The notes beneath the pieces were generated by a model, which made no database searches, was not told the origin of the DNA, and saw only the letters and a list, made by a program, of their open reading frames with translations. A stretch of 64,000 nucleotides of DNA from Flavobacterium sp. (lineage in GTDB: Bacteria; Bacteroidota; Bacteroidia; Flavobacteriales; Flavobacteriaceae). Below are positions 34,582 to 42,614 of this stretch, in pieces (position 1 is the first letter of the stretch; each line of letters starts with the position of its first letter). A program made the translations under genes and the position numbers. The stretch spans positions 1,355,871 to 1,419,870 of the forward strand of contig NZ_CP136574.1 of the NCBI RefSeq assembly GCF_035195345.1. The letters run 5' to 3'.

Positions 34582-35514
34582 TTATTTCTTCAAAAAAATA
34601 ATGTTACGAAGTAAGCCTTCATATTTGGTTCGTTTCACAGCAGAATTTTTAAATACTTTTTGAAATGTATCCACCGTAATTTCTTCCCAATCCGATTTTG
34701 AGAAATTTAAAATGTCTGAATTCACTTGAAAAAGCGGTTCATTATGAGGTTTTGAGAAACGATTCCACGGACAAACATCTTGGCACACATCGCAACCAAA
34801 CATCCAATCATCAAATTTACCTTTCATTTCTTGTGGTAAATTATCTTTCAATTCAATCGTGAAATATGAAATACATTTGCTTCCATCTACAACATACGGA
34901 GCCACAATAGCTTCCGTCGGACAAGCATCCAAACAAGCAGTGCAAGAACCACAATGGTCGGTTGTTGGTGTATCGTAATCTAATTCCAAATCAATAATTA
35001 ATTCTGCAATAAAATAGAACGAACCGACTTTTTGGGTGATAAGATTACTATTTTTTCCAATCCAACCCAAGCCACTTTTTTCTGCCCAAGCTTTATCTAA
35101 AACCGGTGCCGAATCTACAAAAGCCCTTCCTGAAACTTCGCCAATTTCGGTTTGAATGAAATGTAACAATTCCCTTAATTTCTCTTTTATGACATGGTGG
35201 TAATCTTGTCCGTAAGCGTATTTGGAAATCTTATACGAATCTTCATTTTGAAGTTCGGAAGGATAATAATTCAATAATAACGAAATCACACTTTTAGCAT
35301 CATCTACCAAAAGCGTTGGATTTAAACGTTTGTCAAAATGGTTTTCCATATAACTCATTTGACCGTTCATTTGATTGTTTAACCAATTTTCTAATCGAGG
35401 CGCTTCTTCTTCAAGAAAACCAGCTTTGGAAATACCACAAGACAAAAAGCCGAGGCGTTGGGCTTCTTGTTTTATGATGGATGTCTGATGATGGATGATG
35501 GATGACTGAATCAC
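34582..35514 (-). CDS. queG: Epoxyqueuosine reductase
   Basis: A cobalamin-dependent enzyme that reduces epoxyqueuosine to queuosine in the anticodon of GUN tRNAs. Two 4Fe-4S motifs are complete (CGSCTACLDACPTEAI and CDVCQDVCPWN). The N-terminal landmark is AQRLGFLSCGISKAGFLEEE, and the family SGLGWIGKNSNL is present. The core is full length. The start is unusual: no ATG precedes the conserved region and the only upstream candidate is a GTG at 35514, two bases before... the four-helix-bundle gene's stop at 35515. The first 14 or so residues (IQSSIIHHQTSIIK) are translated from a CATCCATC-type repeat, not family sequence. Confidence 0.9.
   Translation of the reverse strand: MIQSSIIHHQTSIIKQEAQRLGFLSCGISKAGFLEEEAPRLENWLNNQMNGQMSYMENHFDKRLNPTLLVDDAKSVISLLLNYYPSELQNEDSYKISKYAYGQDYHHVIKEKLRELLHFIQTEIGEVSGRAFVDSAPVLDKAWAEKSGLGWIGKNSNLITQKVGSFYFIAELIIDLELDYDTPTTDHCGSCTACLDACPTEAIVAPYVVDGSKCISYFTIELKDNLPQEMKGKFDDWMFGCDVCQDVCPWNRFSKPHNEPLFQVNSDILNFSKSDWEEITVDTFQKVFKNSAVKRTKYEGLLRNIIFLKK
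35476..35497 (+). repeat. 22-bp terminal inverted repeat, left copy (inside the queG start)
   Basis: Pairs with 35893-35914: 21 of 22 bases match in inverted orientation (one C/T difference). It bounds the four-helix-bundle gene and lies within the first codons of queG. Further ATGGATG units extend to 35504. Confidence 0.8.
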
Positions 35515-35868
35515 TTATTTTAATTGCGTTTTGAAAGCCAAAGTTCTATTCATCAATTCGAATGACTTAGCATACAAGTAATCAAATTGCTCTTGAGTTA
35601 TGTAATTTCTCCTTTTTGCTTTATGCAAACACGTTACAACTTCAGCTATTGAACGAATTGAATAATTTAGAAATCGCTTGAATTCAGGTATAGTTTGTTC
35701 AACGGAACCTTCAGAAATGTTTAATGCAATTGAATCAACAGCTCTTAAAATTTGAGAAGATAAATTATAACGTTCAATTTGAGGAAAAGAATTCGCTATA
35801 GTATTAATTTCTTCCCCAAAATCCATTGCTAATTGCCAAATAATTAATTTTTCAAACTTAAAACTCAT
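35515..35868 (-). CDS. Four-helix-bundle protein (23S rRNA intervening-sequence/S23 family)
   Basis: 117 residues with the family pattern: FEKLIIWQLAMDFGEEI, a central RYNLSSQILRAVDSIALNI followed by SEG, and EFKRFLNYSIRSIAEV. Proteins of this kind are encoded in insertions within 23S rRNA genes of some bacteria and as stand-alone chromosomal genes; they resemble the Avd accessory protein of diversity-generating retroelements. Their function is unclear. The ATG at 35868 (MSFKFEKL) fits the family; an upstream ATG at 35895 lies in the inverted repeat. The gene sits between ruvB and queG, bounded by 22-bp inverted repeats, suggesting insertion as a unit. Confidence 0.88.
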   Translation of the reverse strand: MSFKFEKLIIWQLAMDFGEEINTIANSFPQIERYNLSSQILRAVDSIALNISEGSVEQTIPEFKRFLNYSIRSIAEVVTCLHKAKRRNYITQEQFDYLYAKSFELMNRTLAFKTQLK

Positions 35869-35892
35869 ATATTTTATTCTTAAAATTTGAAA

Positions 35893-35914
35893 CATCCATC
35901 ATCAAACATCCATC
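35893..35914 (-). repeat. 22-bp terminal inverted repeat, right copy
   Basis: CATCCATCATCAAACATCCATC region, the inverted partner of 35476-35497. It lies 8 bp from the ruvB stop codon and is followed by one more CATCACCCATCAC-type unit. Confidence 0.8.
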
Positions 35915-35922
35915 ACCCATCA

Positions 35923-36945
35923 CTAAAAAAGTCCTCCTTGAATGCTATTTTTAATTTTCCCTAAATGCTTATAGGCTTTTTCTGTCACTTCTCTTCCTCT
36001 TGGAGTTCTCATGATAAAGCCTTCTTGTATTAAGAAAGGCTCGTAGACTTCTTCAATGGTTTCACCACTTTCGGAAACTGCTGTTGCTAATGTTGATAAT
36101 CCAACTGGTCCGCCTTTGAATTTTTCGATTATGGTTAATAGAATTTTATTGTCCATTTCATCTAATCCGTGTGCATCTACATTAAGTGCTTTTAGTGCAA
36201 ATTTTGCAATTTCAATGTCGATGTTACCGTTTCCTTTGATTTGAGCAAAATCTCTAACACGACGCAATAAAGAATTGGCGATTCGAGGTGTTCCTCTACT
36301 TCTTCCTGCGATTTCAATAGCCGCTTCCATTGTAATTGGCATTTTTAAAATAGAAGAACTACGTTGGACAATCGTGGTTAATAATTCGGTATTGTAATAT
36401 TGTAATCTACTTTGAATTCCGAAACGAGCACGCATTGGAGCCGTCAATAATCCAGAACGAGTAGTTGCACCAACTAAAGTAAATGGATTTAAATTGATTT
36501 GAACCGTTCTTGCATTTGGACCCGATTCAATCATGATATCAATCTTGAAATCTTCCATTGCAGAATATAAATATTCTTCCACAATCGGGCTTAAACGATG
36601 GATTTCATCAATAAATAAAACATCTCTTTCTTCTAGATTGGTCAATAATCCAGCTAAATCACCCGGCTTATCTAAAACCGGTCCTGAAGTGATTTTGATT
36701 CCTACTCCTAATTCGTTTGCCAAGATATTTGCCAACGTAGTTTTACCCAAACCTGGAGGTCCGTGAAACAAGGTATGATCTAAAGCTTCATTTCGCAAAT
36801 TTGCCGCTTGTACAAAAACAATTAGATTTTCTAATACTTGCTCTTGACCAGCAAAATCATCAAAACTGAGTGGGCGCAATGCCTTTTCAATATCAATATC
36901 TTGCGGAGTATAGAATTCTTTATTGGGATTCAAATTATCGTTCAT
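35923..36945 (-). CDS. ruvB: Holliday junction branch migration ATPase RuvB
   Basis: Hexameric AAA+ motor that drives Holliday junction migration with RuvA. The 340-residue protein has Walker A GPPGLGKTTL (about 63-72), Walker B LFIDEIHRL, the sensor region GATTRSGLLTAPMRARFG and a C-terminal winged helix (GLSTLATAVSESGETIEEVYEPF, quoted in part: GLSTLATAVSE). The ATG at 36945 starts MNDNLNPNKEF. A -7 box sits five bases upstream, so its mRNA may have no leader. Downstream, the four-helix-bundle gene and queG follow on the same strand with no terminator between. Confidence 0.97.
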   Translation of the reverse strand: MNDNLNPNKEFYTPQDIDIEKALRPLSFDDFAGQEQVLENLIVFVQAANLRNEALDHTLFHGPPGLGKTTLANILANELGVGIKITSGPVLDKPGDLAGLLTNLEERDVLFIDEIHRLSPIVEEYLYSAMEDFKIDIMIESGPNARTVQINLNPFTLVGATTRSGLLTAPMRARFGIQSRLQYYNTELLTTIVQRSSSILKMPITMEAAIEIAGRSRGTPRIANSLLRRVRDFAQIKGNGNIDIEIAKFALKALNVDAHGLDEMDNKILLTIIEKFKGGPVGLSTLATAVSESGETIEEVYEPFLIQEGFIMRTPRGREVTEKAYKHLGKIKNSIQGGLF

Positions 36946-36950
36946 AAAAG

Positions 36951-36958
36951 CAAAGATA
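36951..36958 (-). promoter_or_regulatory. Putative -7 box of ruvB (TATCTTTG), leaderless spacing
   Basis: An exact minus-strand TAnnTTTG with only 5 nt (CTTTT) to the ATG. A TTTG lies 15 nt further upstream (36974-36977). This is the same 5-nt spacing as at murI. Confidence 0.5.
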
Positions 36959-36970
36959 AGTAAAGTTATA

Positions 36971-37000
36971 AAACAAAAACCTCTCCGATTGGAGAGGTTT
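36971..37000 (-). terminator. Intrinsic terminator of the act-cta operon
   Basis: A 10-bp stem (AAACCTCTCC 36977-36986 with GGAGAGGTTT 36991-37000), loop GATT, and a U-rich tail on the minus strand, 20 bp after ctaD. Confidence 0.9.
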
Positions 37001-37019
37001 GTATATTGTGGAAAAAATC

Positions 37020-38786
37020 TTAGTGATGTAAAACTTCTTCTCCTTCTTTCATTGGTGTGATTTGCGTAACAAAGTCTTCATCATGACCTGGTTTACTATA
37101 ATCATAAGGCCATCTGTGTACTTCAGGAATTTCTCCAGGCCAGTTTCCATGAATATGTTCAACTGGTGTAGTCCATTCTAAAGTATTAGATCTCCATGGG
37201 TTTTGAGTTGCTTTCTTACCATAGAAAATACTATAGAAGAAGTTCCAGAAGAAAACGATTTGGAATGCAGCTCCAACGATTGCAAAAATTGTAATTAAAA
37301 CATTCACATCAGCTAATTCGTCGAATAATGGGAAAGCTGAGTTAGTATAGTAACGTCTTGGTAAACCAGCCATTCCAATAAAGTGCATTGGGAAGAAAAC
37401 TCCGTAAGCACAAACAGCAGTTACCCAGAAGTGAACGTAACCTAAGTTTTTGTTCATCATTCTACCAAACATTTTAGGGAACCAGTGGTAAACACCAGCA
37501 AAGAATCCGTAAAGTGCAGAGATACCCATTACTAAGTGGAAGTGAGCTACTACGAAATATGTATCGTGAACGTTAATATCTAAAGTTGAATCTCCAAGAA
37601 TAATACCTGTTAAACCTCCAGTGATGAAAGTAGATACTAATCCGATAGAGAATAACATTGCAGGATTTAATTGTAAGTTACCTTTCCATAATGTTGTAAT
37701 GTAGTTGAATGCTTTTACAGCCGATGGAATTGCAATTAATAATGTTGTAAAGGTAAATACTGAACCTAAGAAAGGATTCATACCTGAAATAAACATGTGG
37801 TGACCCCAAACAATAGTTGATAAGAATGCAATTGCTAAAATAGAAGCAATCATTGCACGGTAACCAAAAATTGGTTTTCTAGAGTTTGTAGCAATAATTT
37901 CAGAAGTAATACCTAAAGCTGGTAATAAAACGATGTAAACTTCAGGGTGACCTAAGAACCAGAATAAGTGCTCGAATAATACTGGAGAACCACCTTGGTA
38001 ATGTAAAACTTCACCTTGAATAAAAATATCTGATAAGAAGAATGATGTTCCAAAACTTCTATCGAAAATTAATAATAATGCCGCAGAAAATAATACTGGG
38101 AAAGATACAATACCAATAATAGCAGTTACGAAGAAAGCCCAAACTGTCAAAGGCAATCTTGTCATCGTCATACCTTTAGTTCTTAAGTTGATAACTGTAA
38201 CTACGTAATTCAAAGATCCCATTAAAGAAGATGCGATGAAAATAGCCATTGAAGCCAACCATAAAGTCATACCTAAACCTGATCCAGGAATAGCTTGAGG
38301 CAAAGCACTTAAAGGAGGATAAATTGTCCAACCTGCAGACGCTGGTCCAGATTCAACAAATAAAGAAGCAATCATGATAATACAAGAAATAAAGAACATC
38401 CAAAAAGAAAGCATGTTCATAAATCCTGAAGCCATGTCACGTGCTCCAATTTGTAATGGAATTAACAAGTTACTAAAAGTACCACTCAAACCAGCAGTAA
38501 GTACAAAGAATACCATGATTGTTCCGTGAATAGTTACCAAAGCAAGGTAAATATCGTTACGCATTACTCCATCTGGCGCGAAATTATCTCCTAAGAATAC
38601 TTTGAAAATTTCGAAAGATTCTTCTGGCCATGCAATTTGCATACGGAAGAATAAAGATAAAACAACTCCAACAATACCCATCAATAAACCTGAAATAAGG
38701 TATTGCTTCGCTATCATTTTGTGATCCAAACTAAAAATATATTTAGTTATGAAAGTTTCTTTATGATGACCGTGATCGTGTGACAT
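37020..38786 (-). CDS. ctaD: Cytochrome c oxidase subunit I
   Basis: The catalytic heme-copper subunit of a proton-pumping oxidase in the inner membrane. 588 residues with twelve helices. The CuB ligand/cross-linked tyrosine region GHPEVYIVLLPALG, the CuB histidines WGHHMFISGM, and the heme ligands in HDTYFVVAHFHLVMG are all present. The His-rich N-terminus is MSHDHGHHKE. Last gene of the actABCDEF-ctaC-ctaD operon, which fits direct electron transfer from Alternative Complex III. Subunits III and IV are in a separate operon at 14-17 kb. Confidence 0.97.
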   Translation of the reverse strand: MSHDHGHHKETFITKYIFSLDHKMIAKQYLISGLLMGIVGVVLSLFFRMQIAWPEESFEIFKVFLGDNFAPDGVMRNDIYLALVTIHGTIMVFFVLTAGLSGTFSNLLIPLQIGARDMASGFMNMLSFWMFFISCIIMIASLFVESGPASAGWTIYPPLSALPQAIPGSGLGMTLWLASMAIFIASSLMGSLNYVVTVINLRTKGMTMTRLPLTVWAFFVTAIIGIVSFPVLFSAALLLIFDRSFGTSFFLSDIFIQGEVLHYQGGSPVLFEHLFWFLGHPEVYIVLLPALGITSEIIATNSRKPIFGYRAMIASILAIAFLSTIVWGHHMFISGMNPFLGSVFTFTTLLIAIPSAVKAFNYITTLWKGNLQLNPAMLFSIGLVSTFITGGLTGIILGDSTLDINVHDTYFVVAHFHLVMGISALYGFFAGVYHWFPKMFGRMMNKNLGYVHFWVTAVCAYGVFFPMHFIGMAGLPRRYYTNSAFPLFDELADVNVLITIFAIVGAAFQIVFFWNFFYSIFYGKKATQNPWRSNTLEWTTPVEHIHGNWPGEIPEVHRWPYDYSKPGHDEDFVTQITPMKEGEEVLHH

Positions 38787-38817
38787 ACTAATTCTATTAT
38801 ATTTAATATAAAATAAC

Positions 38818-39975
38818 TTATTTAATAACTTGTGCTACAACTTTTGTTGAATCAACAGCTACTGCGGTAGCTTCAGCTGGCGCTGCTGCTGGTGCAGGAG
38901 CATTAGCTTCTTTCCATTGTTGTGCTAATGTAGGTTTTTCAGCTAACCATGCTTTAAAATCAGCAGGTGTATCAACAACAATTTTCATTTGCATATTGTA
39001 GTGAGATGCACCACAAATTTTATTACATAATAATAAATAATCAAATGTATAAGGGTCTAAAGCTACACCACCTTCAGCAACAATTTTCTTGCTGTTTTTC
39101 GTTCTGATTTTATTAATTTTATCAACTTTAGCAACAATTGCTTCATCATTTCTCATGTCAGCAGTTGTAACTGTTGGGATAAAAGAGAACTGAGTAACCA
39201 TACCAGGAACACAGTTCATTTGCGCTCTAAAATGAGGCATATAAGCAGAGTGTAAAACGTCTTGTGAACGCATTTTAAAAATTACTCTTTTGCCTTTTGG
39301 GATATGTAATTCATTAACCACTTTATCATCTTGAGCAGCTGGATCAGCTAAATCAACACCTAAAGTATTAATACCTTCAATTAATCGAACGTTTGCTTTT
39401 CCTAATGTTTTATCATCACCAGCATAACGAGCTTCCCAACCAAATTGTTTAGCATATAATTCGATAACAATAGCATCTTGTTCGTCTTCTTTATCAACAA
39501 ACATAATATCGTTCCAAGTATATAAACCATACATAATTAAACCTGCTAAAACAATAACTGGAATAATAGTCCAAATAGCTTCTAACTTGTTGTTATCTGC
39601 AAAATATAATGCTTTTTGACCTTCTTTACCTCTATATTTAAAAGCAAAGTAGTGCAATAAGAACTGAGTAATAGTTTGAACGAAGAAAATTAATGCCATA
39701 GAAATAGCCATCAAATTGTCAACATCTTTACCATGTTCAGAACCAGGAGTACCTAATACTAAATCACCCCAAGCATATAATGAATAAATAGTGAATACAT
39801 AAATGAATCCTACAAAGGCAAACATTAAATAACCATTAACACTATTATCTTTATCATTAGCAATTTCGTCATTATCTGAAGAACCGCCTATTTGGGTTAA
39901 ATCAAATATCTTAGTTAATTGCCAAACCGCAATACCAACTAAAACTAAAATTATAAATACCAAGAAACTTGTCAT
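38818..39975 (-). CDS. ctaC: Cytochrome c oxidase subunit II
   Basis: Carries the CuA centre that receives electrons. 385 residues: three hydrophobic helices at the N-terminus rather than the usual two (about 1-20, 50-70, 85-110, then LEAIWTIIPVIVLAGLIM near 135). The cupredoxin domain follows with the CuA ligands in CNKICGASHYNMQM. A 30-residue Ala/Pro-rich tail (PAPAAAPAEATAVAV) ends the protein, and no cytochrome c domain is fused. It lies between actF and ctaD in the operon. Confidence 0.95.
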   Translation of the reverse strand: MTSFLVFIILVLVGIAVWQLTKIFDLTQIGGSSDNDEIANDKDNSVNGYLMFAFVGFIYVFTIYSLYAWGDLVLGTPGSEHGKDVDNLMAISMALIFFVQTITQFLLHYFAFKYRGKEGQKALYFADNNKLEAIWTIIPVIVLAGLIMYGLYTWNDIMFVDKEDEQDAIVIELYAKQFGWEARYAGDDKTLGKANVRLIEGINTLGVDLADPAAQDDKVVNELHIPKGKRVIFKMRSQDVLHSAYMPHFRAQMNCVPGMVTQFSFIPTVTTADMRNDEAIVAKVDKINKIRTKNSKKIVAEGGVALDPYTFDYLLLCNKICGASHYNMQMKIVVDTPADFKAWLAEKPTLAQQWKEANAPAPAAAPAEATAVAVDSTKVVAQVIK

Positions 39976-39994
39976 TTTTATTTCTTTTTAACTA

Positions 39995-41503
39995 TTAATA
40001 ATGAAAATGCTTACTTTCCTCAATAAAAGGATTTCCTTTTGGAACTAATGGAGCCTTAGTTAAAGCTGTAAAAACAACGAAGATAAATAAACCTAAGAAG
40101 AACATTAAAGCTCCAATTTCAGGAATACCAATAAACCATTGATCACCAACTGTTGCAGGCATAATCATATTGAAGAAATCAACATAATGTCCAAATAATA
40201 TTACGATACCTGCCATAACTACAATCCAAGTTAAACGTTTGAAATCTGTATTGATTAAGATTAACAATGGAAAAATGAAGTTTAAAGCTAACATTCCGAA
40301 GAAAGGTAATTTGTAGTGCTCGATACGAGTCACGAAATAAGTAACCTCTTCTGGAATATTTGAATACCAAATCAACATAAATTGAGAGAACCATAAATAT
40401 GTCCAGAAAATACTGATACCAAACATAAATTTAGCTAAATCGTGAATGTGACTTGTATTAATATGCTCTAAATATCCTTTAGATTTTAAGTATAATGTAA
40501 TCATTGCAATTACAGTAATTCCACTTACGAAGAAACTTGCAAATACATACCATCCAAATAAAGTACTGTACCAGTGTGGGTCAACAGACATAATCCAGTC
40601 CCAAGACATAATTGACTCAGAAACGATGAAGAATACTAGGAAGAAAGCAGCTAATTTGAAGTTTTTCTTGTAAGGTGTATTATCTTCTGCACTATCTTGA
40701 GCGATAGAGTTTTTTCTAAATTTGAAACGAACAAAGTTCCATACTACTAAAATAATAGCTGCAGTAGCTAAAAATCTACCAACACTTAACCAACCTTTTT
40801 TAAGGAAAATAAGTTTGTCAAATTTAACAGATTCTGGGTTAACCACTTCAGGATCCATCCAAACAAATAAATGATTGAAATGCATTCCAGCTAAAACTAA
40901 CAATACGAAGAAAATAATAGAACCAGGTAATAAATACGCAGTAATACCTTCCATTACTCTAAATAAGATTGGAGACCAACCTGCTTGAGCCGCATATTGA
41001 ATAGCATAAAAAGCTAAAACACCAACAGAGATTAACATAAAGAAAATACAAGCAACATACAAAGCAGCCCAAGGTTTGTTTTGTAATTGGTGTAATACAT
41101 GTTCTAAATGTTCTTTATGTTCATCGTGAGAATGAGCGTCAGCTTTAGCATGAGTATCGTGATTGTCTGCATGAGCAGGAGCTTCAGCAACAGCTACAAC
41201 AGCGGTAGTATCTTCAGCGTGTGAAGTGGAATCAACTGTAGTAGTGTGAGCTTCGGCATGTGTTGAATCTGCAGCATGAGCCTCAGCAACTTTTACAGTA
41301 TCAGCTACAACATGAGTATCTGTACTATGTGGAGCAACTTTCTCTACATGAGCAGCTTCATGACCATGATGACTATCTGCTAATAATTTTTCTACATCCT
41401 CAATTGTTTTAGGAGCGGCCATGAAACCAATTCCAATACCAATTGCACCTAAAATCATTAGGACGAATGAAAAAGTTTTTAATTTACTTGAAAACGTGTA
41501 CAT
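39995..41503 (-). CDS. actF: Alternative Complex III subunit ActF (quinol:cytochrome c oxidoreductase membrane subunit)
   Basis: 502 residues. Ten or so membrane helices follow the pattern of ActF, a NrfD-related subunit without its own cofactor (IMSWDWIMSVDPHWYSTLFG is a recognisable segment). Between the first helix (about 10-30) and the second (about 145) lies an insert of about 95 residues (44-140) with about 19 histidines plus Ala, Asp, Thr and Val. The frame opens with a TTG at 41518, but the ATG at 41503 (MYTFSSKLKTF) is more likely. Located between actE and ctaC. Confidence 0.92.
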   Translation of the reverse strand: MYTFSSKLKTFSFVLMILGAIGIGIGFMAAPKTIEDVEKLLADSHHGHEAAHVEKVAPHSTDTHVVADTVKVAEAHAADSTHAEAHTTTVDSTSHAEDTTAVVAVAEAPAHADNHDTHAKADAHSHDEHKEHLEHVLHQLQNKPWAALYVACIFFMLISVGVLAFYAIQYAAQAGWSPILFRVMEGITAYLLPGSIIFFVLLVLAGMHFNHLFVWMDPEVVNPESVKFDKLIFLKKGWLSVGRFLATAAIILVVWNFVRFKFRKNSIAQDSAEDNTPYKKNFKLAAFFLVFFIVSESIMSWDWIMSVDPHWYSTLFGWYVFASFFVSGITVIAMITLYLKSKGYLEHINTSHIHDLAKFMFGISIFWTYLWFSQFMLIWYSNIPEEVTYFVTRIEHYKLPFFGMLALNFIFPLLILINTDFKRLTWIVVMAGIVILFGHYVDFFNMIMPATVGDQWFIGIPEIGALMFFLGLFIFVVFTALTKAPLVPKGNPFIEESKHFHY

Positions 41504-41530
41504 ATCTATTATTTTCAAAAAGTTTTACTA

Positions 41531-42076
41531 TTATAATCCAGCTTTTAATTTTAAAACGTAATCAGCCACCATCCATCTCTCTTCTTGAGATAATTGATTA
41601 GCGTGAGAACCCATAGAGTTTAATCCATAAGTAATTACGTGAAAAATACTTCCGTCTGTAATTTCTCTATCTTTATAATTTGGTACTCCAAGGAATTTTT
41701 CTTTAACAACTAAATTTCCTTTTCCGTCACCTTTTTCACCGTGACAAATTGCACAATAAACTGTATATAAGTCTTTAGCCTTATCTTGATTAATTCTTGT
41801 TGGGTCTAAAGGAGATTTTAAAGTTGCTTTAGCTAAAGCATATCCTTCTGGTGTATTTGGAATTTCGTAAGGAACAAAACCTCTTTTAATTGATCCTTTT
41901 GCAGGCACTTGAGCTTCAACTCCACCTTTAAATACATCATGCTCCGAATACGTTTCATAAGAAACCGCTTCGTACATATTAGGAAAAAACTGATAGTTAG
42001 GTTTTGCTTTATCGAAACATGAAGTTGCCATGAAAGACAAACCTACTACTGCTACTATTTTATATAAACTTTTCAT
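41531..42076 (-). CDS. actE: Alternative Complex III monoheme cytochrome c lipoprotein ActE
   Basis: 181 residues: a lipoprotein signal with lipobox ATSC (Cys about 20), then PNYQFFPNMYEAVSYE, and one heme c site CAICHGEKGDGKG (about residues 111-115) with a distal methionine in NSMGSHANQL. As the single-heme c subunit of Alternative Complex III it would pass electrons toward the oxidase from the periplasmic face. Gene order and the lipobox fit the complex of F. johnsoniae and Rhodothermus. Confidence 0.93.
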   Translation of the reverse strand: MKSLYKIVAVVGLSFMATSCFDKAKPNYQFFPNMYEAVSYETYSEHDVFKGGVEAQVPAKGSIKRGFVPYEIPNTPEGYALAKATLKSPLDPTRINQDKAKDLYTVYCAICHGEKGDGKGNLVVKEKFLGVPNYKDREITDGSIFHVITYGLNSMGSHANQLSQEERWMVADYVLKLKAGL

Positions 42077-42085
42077 AACTATCTA

Positions 42086-42610
42086 TTAATGCTTTTCTAC
42101 AACTTTAACTTCAACCGCTCCAGTACTAGTAAAGAAAGAAACTAATTCTTCCTCATTACCATGAATACCCACTTCCATTAAGAAATGGTCGTCAGTAGTT
42201 CTTACATCTGGATTTTCAGCTTGTTTAAAAGGCCATAATTTACTTCTCATGTAAAAGGTAATAACCATTAAGTGAGCTGCAAAGAAAACCGTTAATTCGA
42301 ACATAATTGGAACGAAAGCTGGCATGTTATCAATATAACTAAAACTTGGTTTACCTCCAATATCTTGTGGCCAATCTTGAATCATAATAAAATTCATCAA
42401 TGTTGTAGCAACAGATAAACCAATAATTCCATAAATAAAAGCACAAATAGCAATTCTTGTTGGAGCTAATCCCATTGCTTTATCCAATCCGTGAACTGGA
42501 AAAGGCGTATAAATTTCTTCGATATGATGATGAGCTGCTCTTGTTTGTTTAACAGCATCCATTAAAACATCATCATCATTATATATAGCGTGTATGACTT
42601 TATTACTCAT
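42086..42610 (-). CDS. actD: Alternative Complex III subunit ActD (DUF3341)
   Basis: 174 residues with two membrane helices (about 55-75 and 100-122) and an N-terminal soluble part (AIYNDDDVLMDAVKQTRAA, then IEEIYTPFPVHGLDKAMG) characteristic of DUF3341/ActD. It holds no cofactor and contributes to the membrane part of the complex. It lies 4 bp from actC and 9 bp from actE, in line with strong operon coupling. Confidence 0.93.
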   Translation of the reverse strand: MSNKVIHAIYNDDDVLMDAVKQTRAAHHHIEEIYTPFPVHGLDKAMGLAPTRIAICAFIYGIIGLSVATTLMNFIMIQDWPQDIGGKPSFSYIDNMPAFVPIMFELTVFFAAHLMVITFYMRSKLWPFKQAENPDVRTTDDHFLMEVGIHGNEEELVSFFTSTGAVEVKVVEKH

Positions 42611-42614
42611 GATA

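Noticed and set aside
35515..35868. Diversity-generating retroelement (Avd-like protein)
   Set aside because: No reverse transcriptase and no template or variable repeat is present nearby.
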